Shown here: one piece after another, positions 16,776 through 25,529 of the stretch
Numbering within the stretch: the first letter of the stretch is position 1
Layout: each line of letters starts with the position of its first letter
Source of the DNA: Geotalea sp. SG265
Lineage (GTDB): Bacteria; Desulfobacterota; Desulfuromonadia; Geobacterales; Geobacteraceae
NCBI RefSeq assembly: GCF_022808985.1
Contig: NZ_JAKZFT010000006.1
Location: forward strand, 62,001-126,000
Length of the DNA: 64,000 bases
Direction: 5' to 3'
The notes under the pieces: generated by a model
What the model was told of the DNA's origin: nothing
The model's input: the letters and a program-made list of their open reading frames with translations, nothing else
Database searches by the model: none
Made by a program: the position numbers and the translations under genes

Positions 16776-18767
16776 TTACGGATTCGTCCTTAAGCCTTCG
16801 GCTACGAGTTCTGCGATATCCTTAACACGCACCCCACCCGCCTGCTTATCCTTCAAGCCATCCTCGAACATGGTCATGCAGTAGGGGCAGCTGACGCAGA
16901 TGGTATCGGGGTTGGTGGTAAGCGCTTCACCGACCCGATTCAGGTTGATCCGCTCGCCGTTGAATTCCTCCATCCACATGCGGCCGCCGCCTGCGCCGCA
17001 GCAGAAGGAGTTTTCGCGGCTGCGCTCCATTTCCTGCGGTGCGCTTCCCGTTGCCGTCTCAATGACCTGCCGTGGCGCGTCGAAGACGTCGTTATGGCGT
17101 CCCAGGTAGCAGGAGTCGTGGAAGACGATATTTCCCAATTCCTTCACCTGGTGGTTCAGCTTCAGTCGTCCCTGGCGCAGCAGCTGGTCTATGAACTCCG
17201 TATGGTGGATGACTTCGATCTCCAGGCCGTACTGGCGATAGTCATTCTTAAAGGTGGTAAAACAGTGGGGGCAGAGGGTGATGACCTTGGTGATGCCCTT
17301 TTCTTGGAACTGTTTCACATTTTCCCTGGCTATCTTGTCAAAGACGAACTCGTTGCCCAGCCTGCGCAGACTGTCTCCGCAGCAACCTTCCTCTCTGCCC
17401 AGTATCCCCCAGGAAACGCCGGCGGCATTGAGGATGGTGGCCAGGGCCACGGTGATATGCTTGGCACGGGAATCAAAGGAACCGGCACACCCTACGTAGA
17501 AAAGATATTCTGTCTTCCCCTTTTCGAAGGGCTGGACGTTCATGGTGGAGACCCATTTGGTCCGCTCCGACGGTGCAATCCCCCAGGGATTGCTGCGCTG
17601 CTCCATGTTTTCGAAGAGGTTGAGGAGCTCCTCCGGAAATCGGCTCTCCATCTGCACCAGGTGGCGGCGCATCTTGATGATCTTCGGCATCTGCTCGATC
17701 ATGACCGGGCAAGCCTGGAGACAGGCACCGCAGGTGGTGCAGGACCAGATCGTCTCCTCCGTATTGGTCCCCTCCCCCTCCTCGCCGATGAGCGGCACCA
17801 CCGGTTTGCCCCCCGCCTGCATCAGTGGTCCGTTATCCAGCAGGTTGGTCTTGATGGCATGGATTACCTGGCGGGGATTGAGAGGTTTTCCGGTATTGGT
17901 GGCGGGGCAGGCGTCCTGGCATCTGCCGCATTCGGTACAGGAATAGCCGTCGAAAAGATCTTTCCAGGTGAACTGGTCAACCCGGGCCACACCGAACTCG
18001 TTCCCCTTGACGAACTCCTCCCGTGGCTGGGTGTTTGCCTTGCCCAGGGTTTGAAAGAAACAGTTGGGAATGGCGGTGAGGATATGCATGTGCTTGCTGT
18101 GGGGGAGAAAACACATGAAGGCCAGCAGCACCACGGCATGGACCCACCAGCTGACGGCGGCGAACGTAGCGAGGAGCGAAGGGTAAGGTGCCATGAGCTG
18201 TGCAACAAAGGCTGAAACGGGCATATAGGGAGCGGCCTCGGTTTCTCCCATGGCAATTTCGGCGCCGTGGAAGCCGAAGTAAGCCAGCATGAGGATGCCG
18301 ATGAAAGCGAGGATGAGGAAGGCCTCGGGGCTGCGCGCCTTCACATACTGGGTGCTCAGGTATGGCGGTGGTGAAAATATGCGCCGGGCGAAGGACAGGG
18401 TGATGGCGATCAGGGTGAAAACCGAGACCAGGTCGAAGGCAAAGAGCAGAAAATGATGGAGCGATGCCGGCAAAGTGGCCAGTCCCAGTTGTGGGAAGGC
18501 GCCATGGATGATGAACTCGAGATTGGCGATGAGGAGAATGACGAAGGCCCAGAAAATGACGAAATGGTTGATGCCGAACGGCTTCTGCACCACCCGTTTC
18601 TGTCCGAAGGCATAAAGGAGCATGTCCCAGATGCGCAGTCCGGGGTTATCGTAGCGATTTTCCTCCCGGCCTAGGGTTATGAGGCTGAAGCGCCGGTAGC
18701 AGCTCCAGGCGAAGAAAACCAGGGCAGCAACGAGTATTATGGTGAAAAGTATCGGATTGGGTGACAT
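16776..18767 (-). CDS. Membrane Fe-S oxidoreductase, ETF:(mena)quinone oxidoreductase type
   Basis: The 663-residue protein has an N-terminal membrane part of about six helices (residues 1-240, heme-ligand-type His in INHF and HHFLLF), two ferredoxin clusters (CTECGRCQDACP and CTTCGACLQACP, ~280-370) and two cysteine-rich CCG domains (YVGCAGSFDSR...GREEGCCGDSLRR; FHDSCYLGRHN...SFCCGAGGGRMWM) as in heterodisulfide reductase HdrD. It stands directly upstream-to-downstream with etfA and etfB on one strand, fitting the EMO-type enzymes that move electrons from ETF to menaquinone. ATG 18767 has GAGG upstream. Confidence 0.9.
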   Translation of the reverse strand: MSPNPILFTIILVAALVFFAWSCYRRFSLITLGREENRYDNPGLRIWDMLLYAFGQKRVVQKPFGINHFVIFWAFVILLIANLEFIIHGAFPQLGLATLPASLHHFLLFAFDLVSVFTLIAITLSFARRIFSPPPYLSTQYVKARSPEAFLILAFIGILMLAYFGFHGAEIAMGETEAAPYMPVSAFVAQLMAPYPSLLATFAAVSWWVHAVVLLAFMCFLPHSKHMHILTAIPNCFFQTLGKANTQPREEFVKGNEFGVARVDQFTWKDLFDGYSCTECGRCQDACPATNTGKPLNPRQVIHAIKTNLLDNGPLMQAGGKPVVPLIGEEGEGTNTEETIWSCTTCGACLQACPVMIEQMPKIIKMRRHLVQMESRFPEELLNLFENMEQRSNPWGIAPSERTKWVSTMNVQPFEKGKTEYLFYVGCAGSFDSRAKHITVALATILNAAGVSWGILGREEGCCGDSLRRLGNEFVFDKIARENVKQFQEKGITKVITLCPHCFTTFKNDYRQYGLEIEVIHHTEFIDQLLRQGRLKLNHQVKELGNIVFHDSCYLGRHNDVFDAPRQVIETATGSAPQEMERSRENSFCCGAGGGRMWMEEFNGERINLNRVGEALTTNPDTICVSCPYCMTMFEDGLKDKQAGGVRVKDIAELVAEGLRTNP

Positions 18768-18820
18768 GGGTGTCCTCATTCTTTTAAGTGATTACTGAAT
18801 CGAGGTTCTGGCTTTTAATG

Positions 18821-20149
18821 TCAGTTTGCGCCTCTTGCCGCCTTCATCTCCCGCAGCAGGTTGGTAAAGGCCGGTACGATCTGGAAAAGGTCGCCGACGA
18901 TGCCGTAGGTGGCCACCTCGAAGATGGGGGCTTCCTTGTCCCGGTTGATGGCGATGATGACGTCCGAATCCTGCATCCCCACCAGGTGCTGGATGGCACC
19001 GGAAATGCCGCAGGCGATGTAGATCTTCGGCCGGACGGTCTTGCCGGTCTGCCCCACCTGTCGCTCCTGGGGCATCCATCCCGCGTCCACGGCGCTTCTT
19101 GAGGCACCGACCACCCCGCCGAGCTCATTGGCCAGTTCCTGGAGCATGGCGAAGTTTTCCTTGCCCATCATACCCCTGCCGCCGGAAACGATGAATTCGG
19201 CACCAGCCACGTCAACCTGGTCTTTTTTCTTGTCGCTGATGATCTCCAGCACCTTGACCAGGATATCCTCTTCCCGGACCGGGCAGGTTTCGCGGATGAT
19301 TTCCCCCGTCGCGCCGGTCTTGTGCTCGGCCATGGGCATGACGTGGGGACGAACCGTGGCCATCTGGGGGCGGAACTTATCACACATGATGGTGGCCATG
19401 ATATTGCCGCCGAAAGCGGGGCGGGTCTGCATGAGGTTGCGCTTGTCGTCAATGGCGAGGCCGGTGCAGTCCGCGGTTAATCCCGTGCCGACTACGGTAG
19501 CCACGGCACCGGCCAGGTCGCGCCCAAGGCCGGTGGCGCCCATGAGGATGATCTCCGGCTTGTACTTCTCGATCAGGTGGTTGATTCCCCTGAGATAGCT
19601 TTCGGTGCGATAGTAGTGAAAAACCGGGGCATCCATGAGATAGGCCTTGACGGCGCCGTAGGCAAAGGCCTCGCGGCAAAGATGCTCCACGTTCTCGCCG
19701 ATTACTACCGCGGCGAGTTCGACACCCAGGGCCGCAGCCAGCTCTTTCCCCTTGCCCAGGAGCTCCCAGGATACCTTGGCCGCTTCCCCCTCAGTCTGCT
19801 CCACGAAAACCCAGACCCCCCGGTACGCTGCCAACTTTTTCGCCAGGGCGGCGGCCTCTTCATCAATTTCCTCTACGGCCGGAGCGCCCTGTTTCATAAT
19901 TTCATCGAGGATCTTCTGCTCTTCGGGAGTGAAGAACATCTCGATGGCCTGGGCGGGGCAGACCTTGACGCATTTTACGCAGCCGATGCATTTATCCTTA
20001 TTGATGACCGGCTCGCCCGCCTCGTTCATCTCGATGGCATCAACCGGGCAGGAGCTCTGGCAGCGGGCGCCGCAGGCAATGCACTTGCCTTCCAGGACGC
20101 AGGCCTTGCCGCGCGGTTTTTTCAGGGGTTTTTTGATTTCTTCAGTCAT
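18821..20149 (-). CDS. etfA: Electron transfer flavoprotein alpha subunit with N-terminal ferredoxin domain
   Basis: A 442-residue EtfA/FixB. Residues ~16-75 form a two-cluster ferredoxin module ([13 protein letters not shown] and [12 protein letters not shown]), absent from plain EtfA, followed by the alpha N-domain and the FAD-binding C-domain with SGGRGM, the conserved Arg segment [12 protein letters not shown] and the [22 protein letters not shown] signature region. The extra clusters suggest an electron path to the membrane Fe-S protein encoded 53 bases downstream. etfB lies upstream behind a heptamer array. Confidence 0.95.
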   Translation of the reverse strand: MTEEIKKPLKKPRGKACVLEGKCIACGARCQSSCPVDAIEMNEAGEPVINKDKCIGCVKCVKVCPAQAIEMFFTPEEQKILDEIMKQGAPAVEEIDEEAAALAKKLAAYRGVWVFVEQTEGEAAKVSWELLGKGKELAAALGVELAAVVIGENVEHLCREAFAYGAVKAYLMDAPVFHYYRTESYLRGINHLIEKYKPEIILMGATGLGRDLAGAVATVVGTGLTADCTGLAIDDKRNLMQTRPAFGGNIMATIMCDKFRPQMATVRPHVMPMAEHKTGATGEIIRETCPVREEDILVKVLEIISDKKKDQVDVAGAEFIVSGGRGMMGKENFAMLQELANELGGVVGASRSAVDAGWMPQERQVGQTGKTVRPKIYIACGISGAIQHLVGMQDSDVIIAINRDKEAPIFEVATYGIVGDLFQIVPAFTNLLREMKAARGAN

Positions 20150-20163
20150 GTAAGCCTCTTAAA

Positions 20164-20218
20164 CACAGTTCGAAGTTCGAGGTTCTAGGTTTATCTTCAC
20201 TCTTCACCCTTCACTCTT
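20164..20218. repeat. Degenerate heptamer array between etfA and etfB
   Basis: Units related to GTTCGAA/GTTCGAG/GTTCTAG are followed by TTCACTC, TTCACCC and TTCACTC. It adjoins the etfB stop at 20219 and resembles in position and unit length the arrays at 5513, 49450 and 56437. Confidence 0.7.
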
Positions 20219-21031
20219 TTAAAGTGAGAGCAGATCCTTGCTCAACAGCTTTTCCACCAAGAGCCGGGCGGTTTGCTTCGGGTCCTTGATCCCTTCGCCG
20301 ATGATCTCCCCCTTTTCCCGCTCAGGAGAGAAGATCCGGCTCACCCAGGTGGGTGACCCCTTCAACCCGATCTTCTGCTCGTCCAGCTTCAACACTTGGT
20401 TGTTCCATACCTTGACCTCCGCATCCACCGAGGCAAGACGCATGGGAACAGTGGGATAGCGGGGACGGTTCAATTCGCGCACCACGGTCAGCATGGCGGG
20501 TAGCGGCGCTTCGACGATCTCGTGCCGTCCTTCCAGCTTGCGCCTGACACGGATCTTTTTGCGCACCGGGTCAAATTCCTCGATGCGGTCGATGAGGGTA
20601 AGCTGGGTGAAACCGAGACGGGTGGCGATTCCGGGACCGACCTGGGCCGTATCACCGTCGATGGTCTGCTTGCCGCAGATGACCAACCCCACCTCTTCCT
20701 CTTCCGACAGCTTGCGAATCGCGGCAGCCAGAACGTTGCTGGTGGCCAGGGTGTCGGCACCGCCGAAAACGCGGTCGCTGAGCAGGATCGCTTCATCCAC
20801 CCCCAGAGCCAGTGCTTTTTTCAGGGTAGCCTCCGCGTTCGGGGGTCCCATGGAGATGGCGGCAGCCCGGCAGCCGAAGCGGTCCTTCAGGCGCAGGCTT
20901 TCTTCCAGGGCATGGGTATCATAGGGATTGACGATAAAAGGAATGCCTTCCCGGACCAGGGTGTTGGTGACCGGGTCTATCTGCACCTGGGTAGTGTCCG
21001 GGACCTGTTTGATGCAGGCGACTATCAGCAT
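20219..21031 (-). CDS. etfB: Electron transfer flavoprotein beta subunit
   Basis: A 270-residue EtfB/FixA. It opens with MLIVACIKQVPDT, has the AMP/FAD-site motif GKQTIDGDTAQVGP (~residue 125) and the beta signature region LPAMLTVVRELNRPRYP. The start ATG 21031 carries GAGG eight bases upstream; a longer frame to 21085 lacks one. With etfA and the Fe-S oxidoreductase it forms a transcription unit for acyl-CoA dehydrogenase electrons. Confidence 0.95.
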   Translation of the reverse strand: MLIVACIKQVPDTTQVQIDPVTNTLVREGIPFIVNPYDTHALEESLRLKDRFGCRAAAISMGPPNAEATLKKALALGVDEAILLSDRVFGGADTLATSNVLAAAIRKLSEEEEVGLVICGKQTIDGDTAQVGPGIATRLGFTQLTLIDRIEEFDPVRKKIRVRRKLEGRHEIVEAPLPAMLTVVRELNRPRYPTVPMRLASVDAEVKVWNNQVLKLDEQKIGLKGSPTWVSRIFSPEREKGEIIGEGIKDPKQTARLLVEKLLSKDLLSL

Positions 21032-21652
21032 GGAAAAACCTCGTGGCAATGGAATGGGCACATCAGATAAAAGGTCGTCCGGCAATTCCTGGAAGGAACA
21101 CCGGATGATTCTAAAAACGCTCTCCTTGGGCGCTCAAGGCCACCATGGCTCCCAAGGCTATTTTTTGGGCAACGGGGGATATTAACAAAAACATCGCCGA
21201 GACACAAGCACTGAACTGCTTACAATTTAAGCAAATATTTTTAGTTTTAATAAAAAAATATTTGCGTCTCGGGCCAAAACCGTCCTGTCAAAGCCATTGC
21301 GCAATGATCATCAATAAAAAACATATGGCAGCACAATCGCACAAAAAAGAGGCATTTGCCTGCTTTTTCCTCAGCTTGCCAGGCTTTTAATGGTACCTCG
21401 TTTTGCCGCAGCGGCAACAGCAAATCCTGAAATCAGCTTCAGGAACAGTACCTTATGAGTGCACTTGCGGCAAGAACCACTGCCCGGGGAATGGCTTTAT
21501 TACATAATATCTTTCAAAAGGCTTGCCATGACCGTTATCCGGTACTCAATTGCTGAAAACAGCTCTTGCCCGATAAAGTGTTTCTTGAATTATCAACAGC
21601 CACAATCTATTATCGTCCGTCAAGGTCGTTAAATCCGAGGTACCGGGGGTGG
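21032..21652. other. Long intergenic region between etfB and the STI1-domain protein
   Basis: About 620 bases without a supported gene. It is AT-rich and contains the nested inverted repeat at 21197-21272. Promoters for both divergent genes must be here but no sigma-54 match with correct spacing was found, and the sigma-70 boxes are not clear. Confidence 0.5.
21197..21272. repeat. Nested inverted repeat
   Basis: Outer arms CCGAGAC and GTCTCGG enclose inner arms GCAAATATTTTT and AAAAATATTTGC. The two pairings are coaxial on the right side and separated by ~27 bases on the left. There is no T-run, so it is not an ordinary terminator; an operator or structured leader is possible. Confidence 0.65.
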
Positions 21653-21988
21653 ATGATGAAATCGCGCATCGTGGCTTTACTGGTGTTCATTCTGGGCTGC
21701 AGTACACTTGACGCTTTGGCGCTGGAAGCTGCCGGCAACGGTTCACAGCAGCCACAGGTCAAAAAACAGGTGGAGGAGCTGCAGAAGACATTGCTTGCGG
21801 ACAAGGAAATCGTGGCGCTGATCCTCATGCTCAAGGACAACCCCGAGGTCCAGGCGCTCCTTCAGGATCCCGACGTTGTCTCGGCAGTGACCAATGGGGA
21901 TGTGGAGGCACTGACCGGCAACCCGCGCTTCCTGGAACTGCTCAACAATCCCCAGGTGCAGGAAATCCAGAAGCGGGTGAAGCGGTAA
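21653..21988 (+). CDS. Small exported protein with STI1-like repeats
   Basis: The 111-residue frame starts at ATG 21653 behind a G-rich site (GGGGGTGG); longer upstream starts give a non-conserved extension. The N-terminus is a signal peptide with a possible lipobox (FILGC). The rest is helical, acidic and rich in Leu and Asn, with two short repeats of the kind DNPEVQALLQDPDVV and NPRFLELLNNPQVQE, typical of STI1/Hop DP domains that bind hydrophobic peptides. A role in envelope chaperoning is only a guess. Confidence 0.72.
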   Translation: MMKSRIVALLVFILGCSTLDALALEAAGNGSQQPQVKKQVEELQKTLLADKEIVALILMLKDNPEVQALLQDPDVVSAVTNGDVEALTGNPRFLELLNNPQVQEIQKRVKR

Positions 21989-22081
21989 CAGCCTTGGAGG
22001 GGTGCCTTTCCCCGTCCCATACCTTCCCCGGTTGCATGTTTTGATGACCGTAGGGCTGTGAAAGTGCTACACTAAACGACT

Positions 22082-23830
22082 ATGAAAAAGAGGAAAAAGT
22101 TTCTCCTTCCGGTGTTCTTTGCAGTCTTGATGGCTATGGGCCTGTCCGCTGCCATACCTGCTTTTGCTGCCGTCAGCGTCGAAAGCGAACGCACCATCAT
22201 CGTCGGCGGCGACCGTGACTATCCCCCCTACGAATTCATCGACAAAAACGGCAATCCAGCCGGTTATAACGTGGACCTGACCCGGGCCATCGCCGCGGTC
22301 ATGGGCATTAAGGTCGCATTCCGCTTCGGGGGCTGGTCGGAGATACGCGCTGCCCTCATGGACGGCCAGCTTGATATTCTCCAGGGAATCTCCTACTCCG
22401 ATGAGCGGGCAAAGATTCTCGATTTTTCCCCGCCTCACACCATAATTCATCACGCCATCTTCGCCCGCCGCGAAACACCTGTCGTCTCCTCGGTTGATGG
22501 CCTGCGGAACAAGGAAGTGATCGTTTTTCGCGACGGAATCATGCATGAAATGCTTACTGGGCGTGGCTTCGCCGGCAATCTCCGCACCACCGACACACCT
22601 GCCGATGCACTGCGCATGCTCGCCTCCGGTCAGCACGATTATGCGGTGGTCGCGATCCTCCCCGGCATGTACCTGACCCGGGAGCTGCATCTGTCCAACC
22701 TCGTGCCCGTGTCCCAGAGTATCGCCGCCCAGAGATACTGTTATGCCGTAAAAAAAGGGGATGAAGAGCTGTTGACCCGCTTCAGTGAAGGGCTCGCCAT
22801 AATCAGGAAAACCGGGCAGTATCAGGCGATCTACGATAAATGGCTGGGGGCCCTGGAGCCCCAGCCGCGGCTTTCGTGGGAAAAGACGGCGAAATACGGC
22901 AGCATGGTGCTGATACCGCTCCTCATCATCCTTGCCGGCACGGTCGTCTGGTCACGCACCCTGCAGAAGCGGGTGGCACAGCGGACGGCTGAGCTGGCCC
23001 AGGAAGTGAGCGAAAAAAAGCAGGCGCTGGAAAAGCTGCGCCTTCACCAGGACAAGCTGATCCAGGCGGACAAGATGACCTCCCTGGGCATCCTCGTCGC
23101 CGGCGTTGCCCATGAAATCAACAACCCCAACGGTCTGATGCTCCTCAACATGCCCATTCTGCGGGATGTGTACCGGGATGCCGGAGAAGTGCTCGATGAG
23201 CACCTGGAGGAAAAGGGGGATTTTACCCTGGGAGGGCTGCCCTATACCCGCATGCGCCGGGAAGTACCGCTGATGATTGATGAAATGCTGGAAGGGGCAC
23301 AGAGGATCAAGCGCATCGTCGAGGAACTGAAAAACTTCGCCCGGCGGGAAGATGCCACCGTTGCCGTTCCCTTCGACCTGAAGCCGGTGGTTATGGCAGC
23401 GCTGCGCCTGGTGGATCCCACCATCCGCAAGGCGACCAATCGCTTCCAGGCCGACCTGGCCGATGATCTCCCCCGGATCAGGGGCAACCCCCAGCGCATC
23501 GAGCAGGTGGTGGTCAACCTGGTGCTGAATGCCTGCCAGGCACTGCCGGCCCCCCATTGCGGCATTATGCTCCGGACCTTTCGGGATGCGGAGAGCGGAG
23601 CGGTGGTGCTGGAACTGCGCGACGAGGGCACAGGCATTGCCGCAGAGCACCTCTCCCACCTGACCGATCCCTTTTTCACCACCAAGCGGGAATCGGGGGG
23701 CACCGGTCTGGGATTGTCAGTCTCTGACGGCATTATCAAGGAGCATGGGGGAACCCTCACCTTTGCCTCCGTTGCCGGCGCCGGCACTACCGTTACGCTT
23801 ACATTTCCCCCCATGGAGGAGCTGCCATGA
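22082..23830 (+). CDS. Sensor histidine kinase with periplasmic solute-binding domain (DctB-like role)
   Basis: The 582-residue kinase has a signal sequence (1-30), a periplasmic family 3 solute-binding domain (~38-265, starting VGGDRDYPPYEFIDKNG), one membrane helix (~278-298), a coiled coil, HisKA (GVAHEINNPNGLMLL) and HATPase_c (N box LVLNACQAL, G2 GTGLGLSVSDGIIKEHGG). It overlaps the next gene, a sigma-54 regulator, by four bases. Upstream of the following dctA are operators and a sigma-54 promoter, so this pair probably senses a dicarboxylate or amino acid in the periplasm. The ribosome site before ATG 22082 is weak. Confidence 0.92.
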   Translation: MKKRKKFLLPVFFAVLMAMGLSAAIPAFAAVSVESERTIIVGGDRDYPPYEFIDKNGNPAGYNVDLTRAIAAVMGIKVAFRFGGWSEIRAALMDGQLDILQGISYSDERAKILDFSPPHTIIHHAIFARRETPVVSSVDGLRNKEVIVFRDGIMHEMLTGRGFAGNLRTTDTPADALRMLASGQHDYAVVAILPGMYLTRELHLSNLVPVSQSIAAQRYCYAVKKGDEELLTRFSEGLAIIRKTGQYQAIYDKWLGALEPQPRLSWEKTAKYGSMVLIPLLIILAGTVVWSRTLQKRVAQRTAELAQEVSEKKQALEKLRLHQDKLIQADKMTSLGILVAGVAHEINNPNGLMLLNMPILRDVYRDAGEVLDEHLEEKGDFTLGGLPYTRMRREVPLMIDEMLEGAQRIKRIVEELKNFARREDATVAVPFDLKPVVMAALRLVDPTIRKATNRFQADLADDLPRIRGNPQRIEQVVVNLVLNACQALPAPHCGIMLRTFRDAESGAVVLELRDEGTGIAAEHLSHLTDPFFTTKRESGGTGLGLSVSDGIIKEHGGTLTFASVAGAGTTVTLTFPPMEELP

Positions 23831-25230
23831 CACAGCAATCTTACCCCCCGTTCGCCGTTCTTTTGGTGGATGACGAACCGGCTTGGCTCCGTTCGGTGAG
23901 CATCACCCTGGAGCGCTCCGCCGGCATCAGCAACATCGTTACCTGCCAGGACAGTCGAAAGGTCATGGAAACCCTTGCCCGTGGAGATATAGGCCTGGTG
24001 CTCCTGGACTTGACCATGCCCCATGTGCAGGGTGAAGAACTGCTGTCGTGCATCGGCGAAGAGTACCCAGAAATCGCCACCATCATCGTCAGTGGCATGA
24101 ACCAGGTGGAAACGGCAGTGCAGTGCATCAAGCTGGGCGCCTTCGATTATTTCGTCAAGACGGTGGAAGAAGACCGGCTGGTGAGCGGCGTGCTGCGTGC
24201 CGTCCACATGCTGGAGCTGCAAAGGGAGAACCGGGAGATGTCGAGCCGGATACTTTCGGGAAAACTGCAGCATCCGGAAGCTTTTGCCAACATCGTTAGC
24301 AACGACCGGGCCATGCTCGCCATTTTCGCCTATATCGAGGCGGTGGCGGCGAGCCCCAAACCATTGATGATCACCGGGGAAAGCGGCGTCGGCAAGGAGC
24401 TCATCGCCCGCGCAGCCCACACCCTGAGCGGCTGCACCGGCCCGCTCGTCTCAGTGAACGTGGCCGGTCTCGATGATAACGTCTTCGCCGACACCCTGTT
24501 CGGCCACGTGCGGGGTGCCTTCACCGGCGCCGAGCACCCCCGTCGCGGCATGGTGGAGGAAGCCGCCGACGGCACCCTTTTTCTCGATGAGATCGGCGAT
24601 CTGAGCATTCCTTCCCAGGTGAAGCTGCTGCGCCTTTTGCAGGAAGGGGAATATTTTCCCCTGGGAAGCGACCGGCCAAAACGGTTGAAGGCGCGGATCA
24701 TCGTCGCCACCCACCGGGACTTGGCAGCTAAGGAAGCGGCAGGCACGTTCCGCCACGACCTCTACTTCCGGCTGCGCACCCACCATATTCAGGTGCCGCC
24801 CCTCCGGGAACGGAAAGGGGATCTGCCGCTGCTGCTCAATGCCTTCCTCGCCGATTCGGCACGCACCCTGGGCAAACGCAGACCCACGCCCCCCAAGGAA
24901 CTGGTCAGCCTGCTCAACACCTACAACTTTCCCGGCAACGTCAGGGAACTGAAAGCCATTGTCTTCGATGCCGTCAGCATCCACAAGGAACGGGTCCTTT
25001 CCATGGAGAGCTTTGAAAAGGCCATCTGCCACGGCGGAAAGGAGAATATCGCCACTGCTGGCCCCCATAACCCCTTTACCGGCCTTGAGCGCATTCCCAC
25101 CTTTTCGGAGGTGGCGGAACTGCTTGTGGATGAAGCCATGGTGCGGGCCTGCGGCAACCAGACCATCGCCGCCCGGCTTTTGGGGATCTCGCAGCCGGCA
25201 TTGAGCAAGCGGCTCAAAATTCGCCGCTAG
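23827..25230 (+). CDS. Sigma-54 response regulator, DctD-like
   Basis: A 467-residue NtrC-family regulator. The receiver (1-125) has DDEP, phospho-Asp in LVLLDLTMPHVQG and Lys in FVKTVEE; the AAA+ domain (~155-390) has Walker A GESGVGKE, GAFTGA in the loop and Walker B GTLFLDEIGDL; the C-terminus is a Fis helix-turn-helix (NQTIAARLLGISQPALSKRL). It is coupled to the upstream kinase (ATGA overlap) and precedes three CATAAC-N4-GTTATG-type sites and a sigma-54 promoter leading to dctA, its likely target. Confidence 0.93.
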   Translation: MTQQSYPPFAVLLVDDEPAWLRSVSITLERSAGISNIVTCQDSRKVMETLARGDIGLVLLDLTMPHVQGEELLSCIGEEYPEIATIIVSGMNQVETAVQCIKLGAFDYFVKTVEEDRLVSGVLRAVHMLELQRENREMSSRILSGKLQHPEAFANIVSNDRAMLAIFAYIEAVAASPKPLMITGESGVGKELIARAAHTLSGCTGPLVSVNVAGLDDNVFADTLFGHVRGAFTGAEHPRRGMVEEAADGTLFLDEIGDLSIPSQVKLLRLLQEGEYFPLGSDRPKRLKARIIVATHRDLAAKEAAGTFRHDLYFRLRTHHIQVPPLRERKGDLPLLLNAFLADSARTLGKRRPTPPKELVSLLNTYNFPGNVRELKAIVFDAVSIHKERVLSMESFEKAICHGGKENIATAGPHNPFTGLERIPTFSEVAELLVDEAMVRACGNQTIAARLLGISQPALSKRLKIRR

Positions 25231-25244
25231 CGATCCCGCCAAGG

Positions 25245-25350
25245 GTCATAACCATGGTTATCGTCATAACTTTTGTTATGACAAGGCCAAATCCTTTCCG
25301 ACAGCGGTTTCCTCACTCTACAGCTTTCATCGCCATAACCTTCGTCATAC
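25245..25350 (+). promoter_or_regulatory. Three upstream activator sites for dctA
   Basis: Three copies of a palindrome CATAAC-N4-GTTATG: CATAAC-CATG-GTTATC (25247-25262), CATAAC-TTTT-GTTATG (25265-25280, perfect) and CATAAC-CTTC-GTCATA (25334-25349). They lie 80-180 bases upstream of the sigma-54 promoter, the usual distance for enhancer-binding protein sites, and directly after the regulator gene. Confidence 0.8.
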
Positions 25351-25424
25351 CCCTTCATTGTGTCAACTCTTTTTTAAAACCATGTTTTCTCTGTTTATCC
25401 GGCAGCTTGCACCCCTCCCCCGTG

Positions 25425-25441
25425 TTGGTATCCCTCTTGCT
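25425..25441 (+). promoter_or_regulatory. Sigma-54 promoter of dctA
   Basis: TTGGTATCCCTCTTGCT has GG at 25427-25428 and GC at 25439-25440, ten bases apart, with a consensus TTGC -12 box. It is closely similar to the promoter at 35052 (TTGGTATCCCAATTGCT). Confidence 0.8.
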
Positions 25442-25529
25442 CTCTTAGCTGTGTTTGCTTGTTTTCCAAGGGCTTAAGCAGCACCGTTCGACAATGGCAC
25501 ATACCATTACAATAGAAGGAGAGACGAAC

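Noticed and set aside
21541-21565. A sigma-54 promoter before the STI1-domain gene (CGGTACTCAATTGCT)
   Set aside because: GG and GC are separated by nine bases instead of ten.
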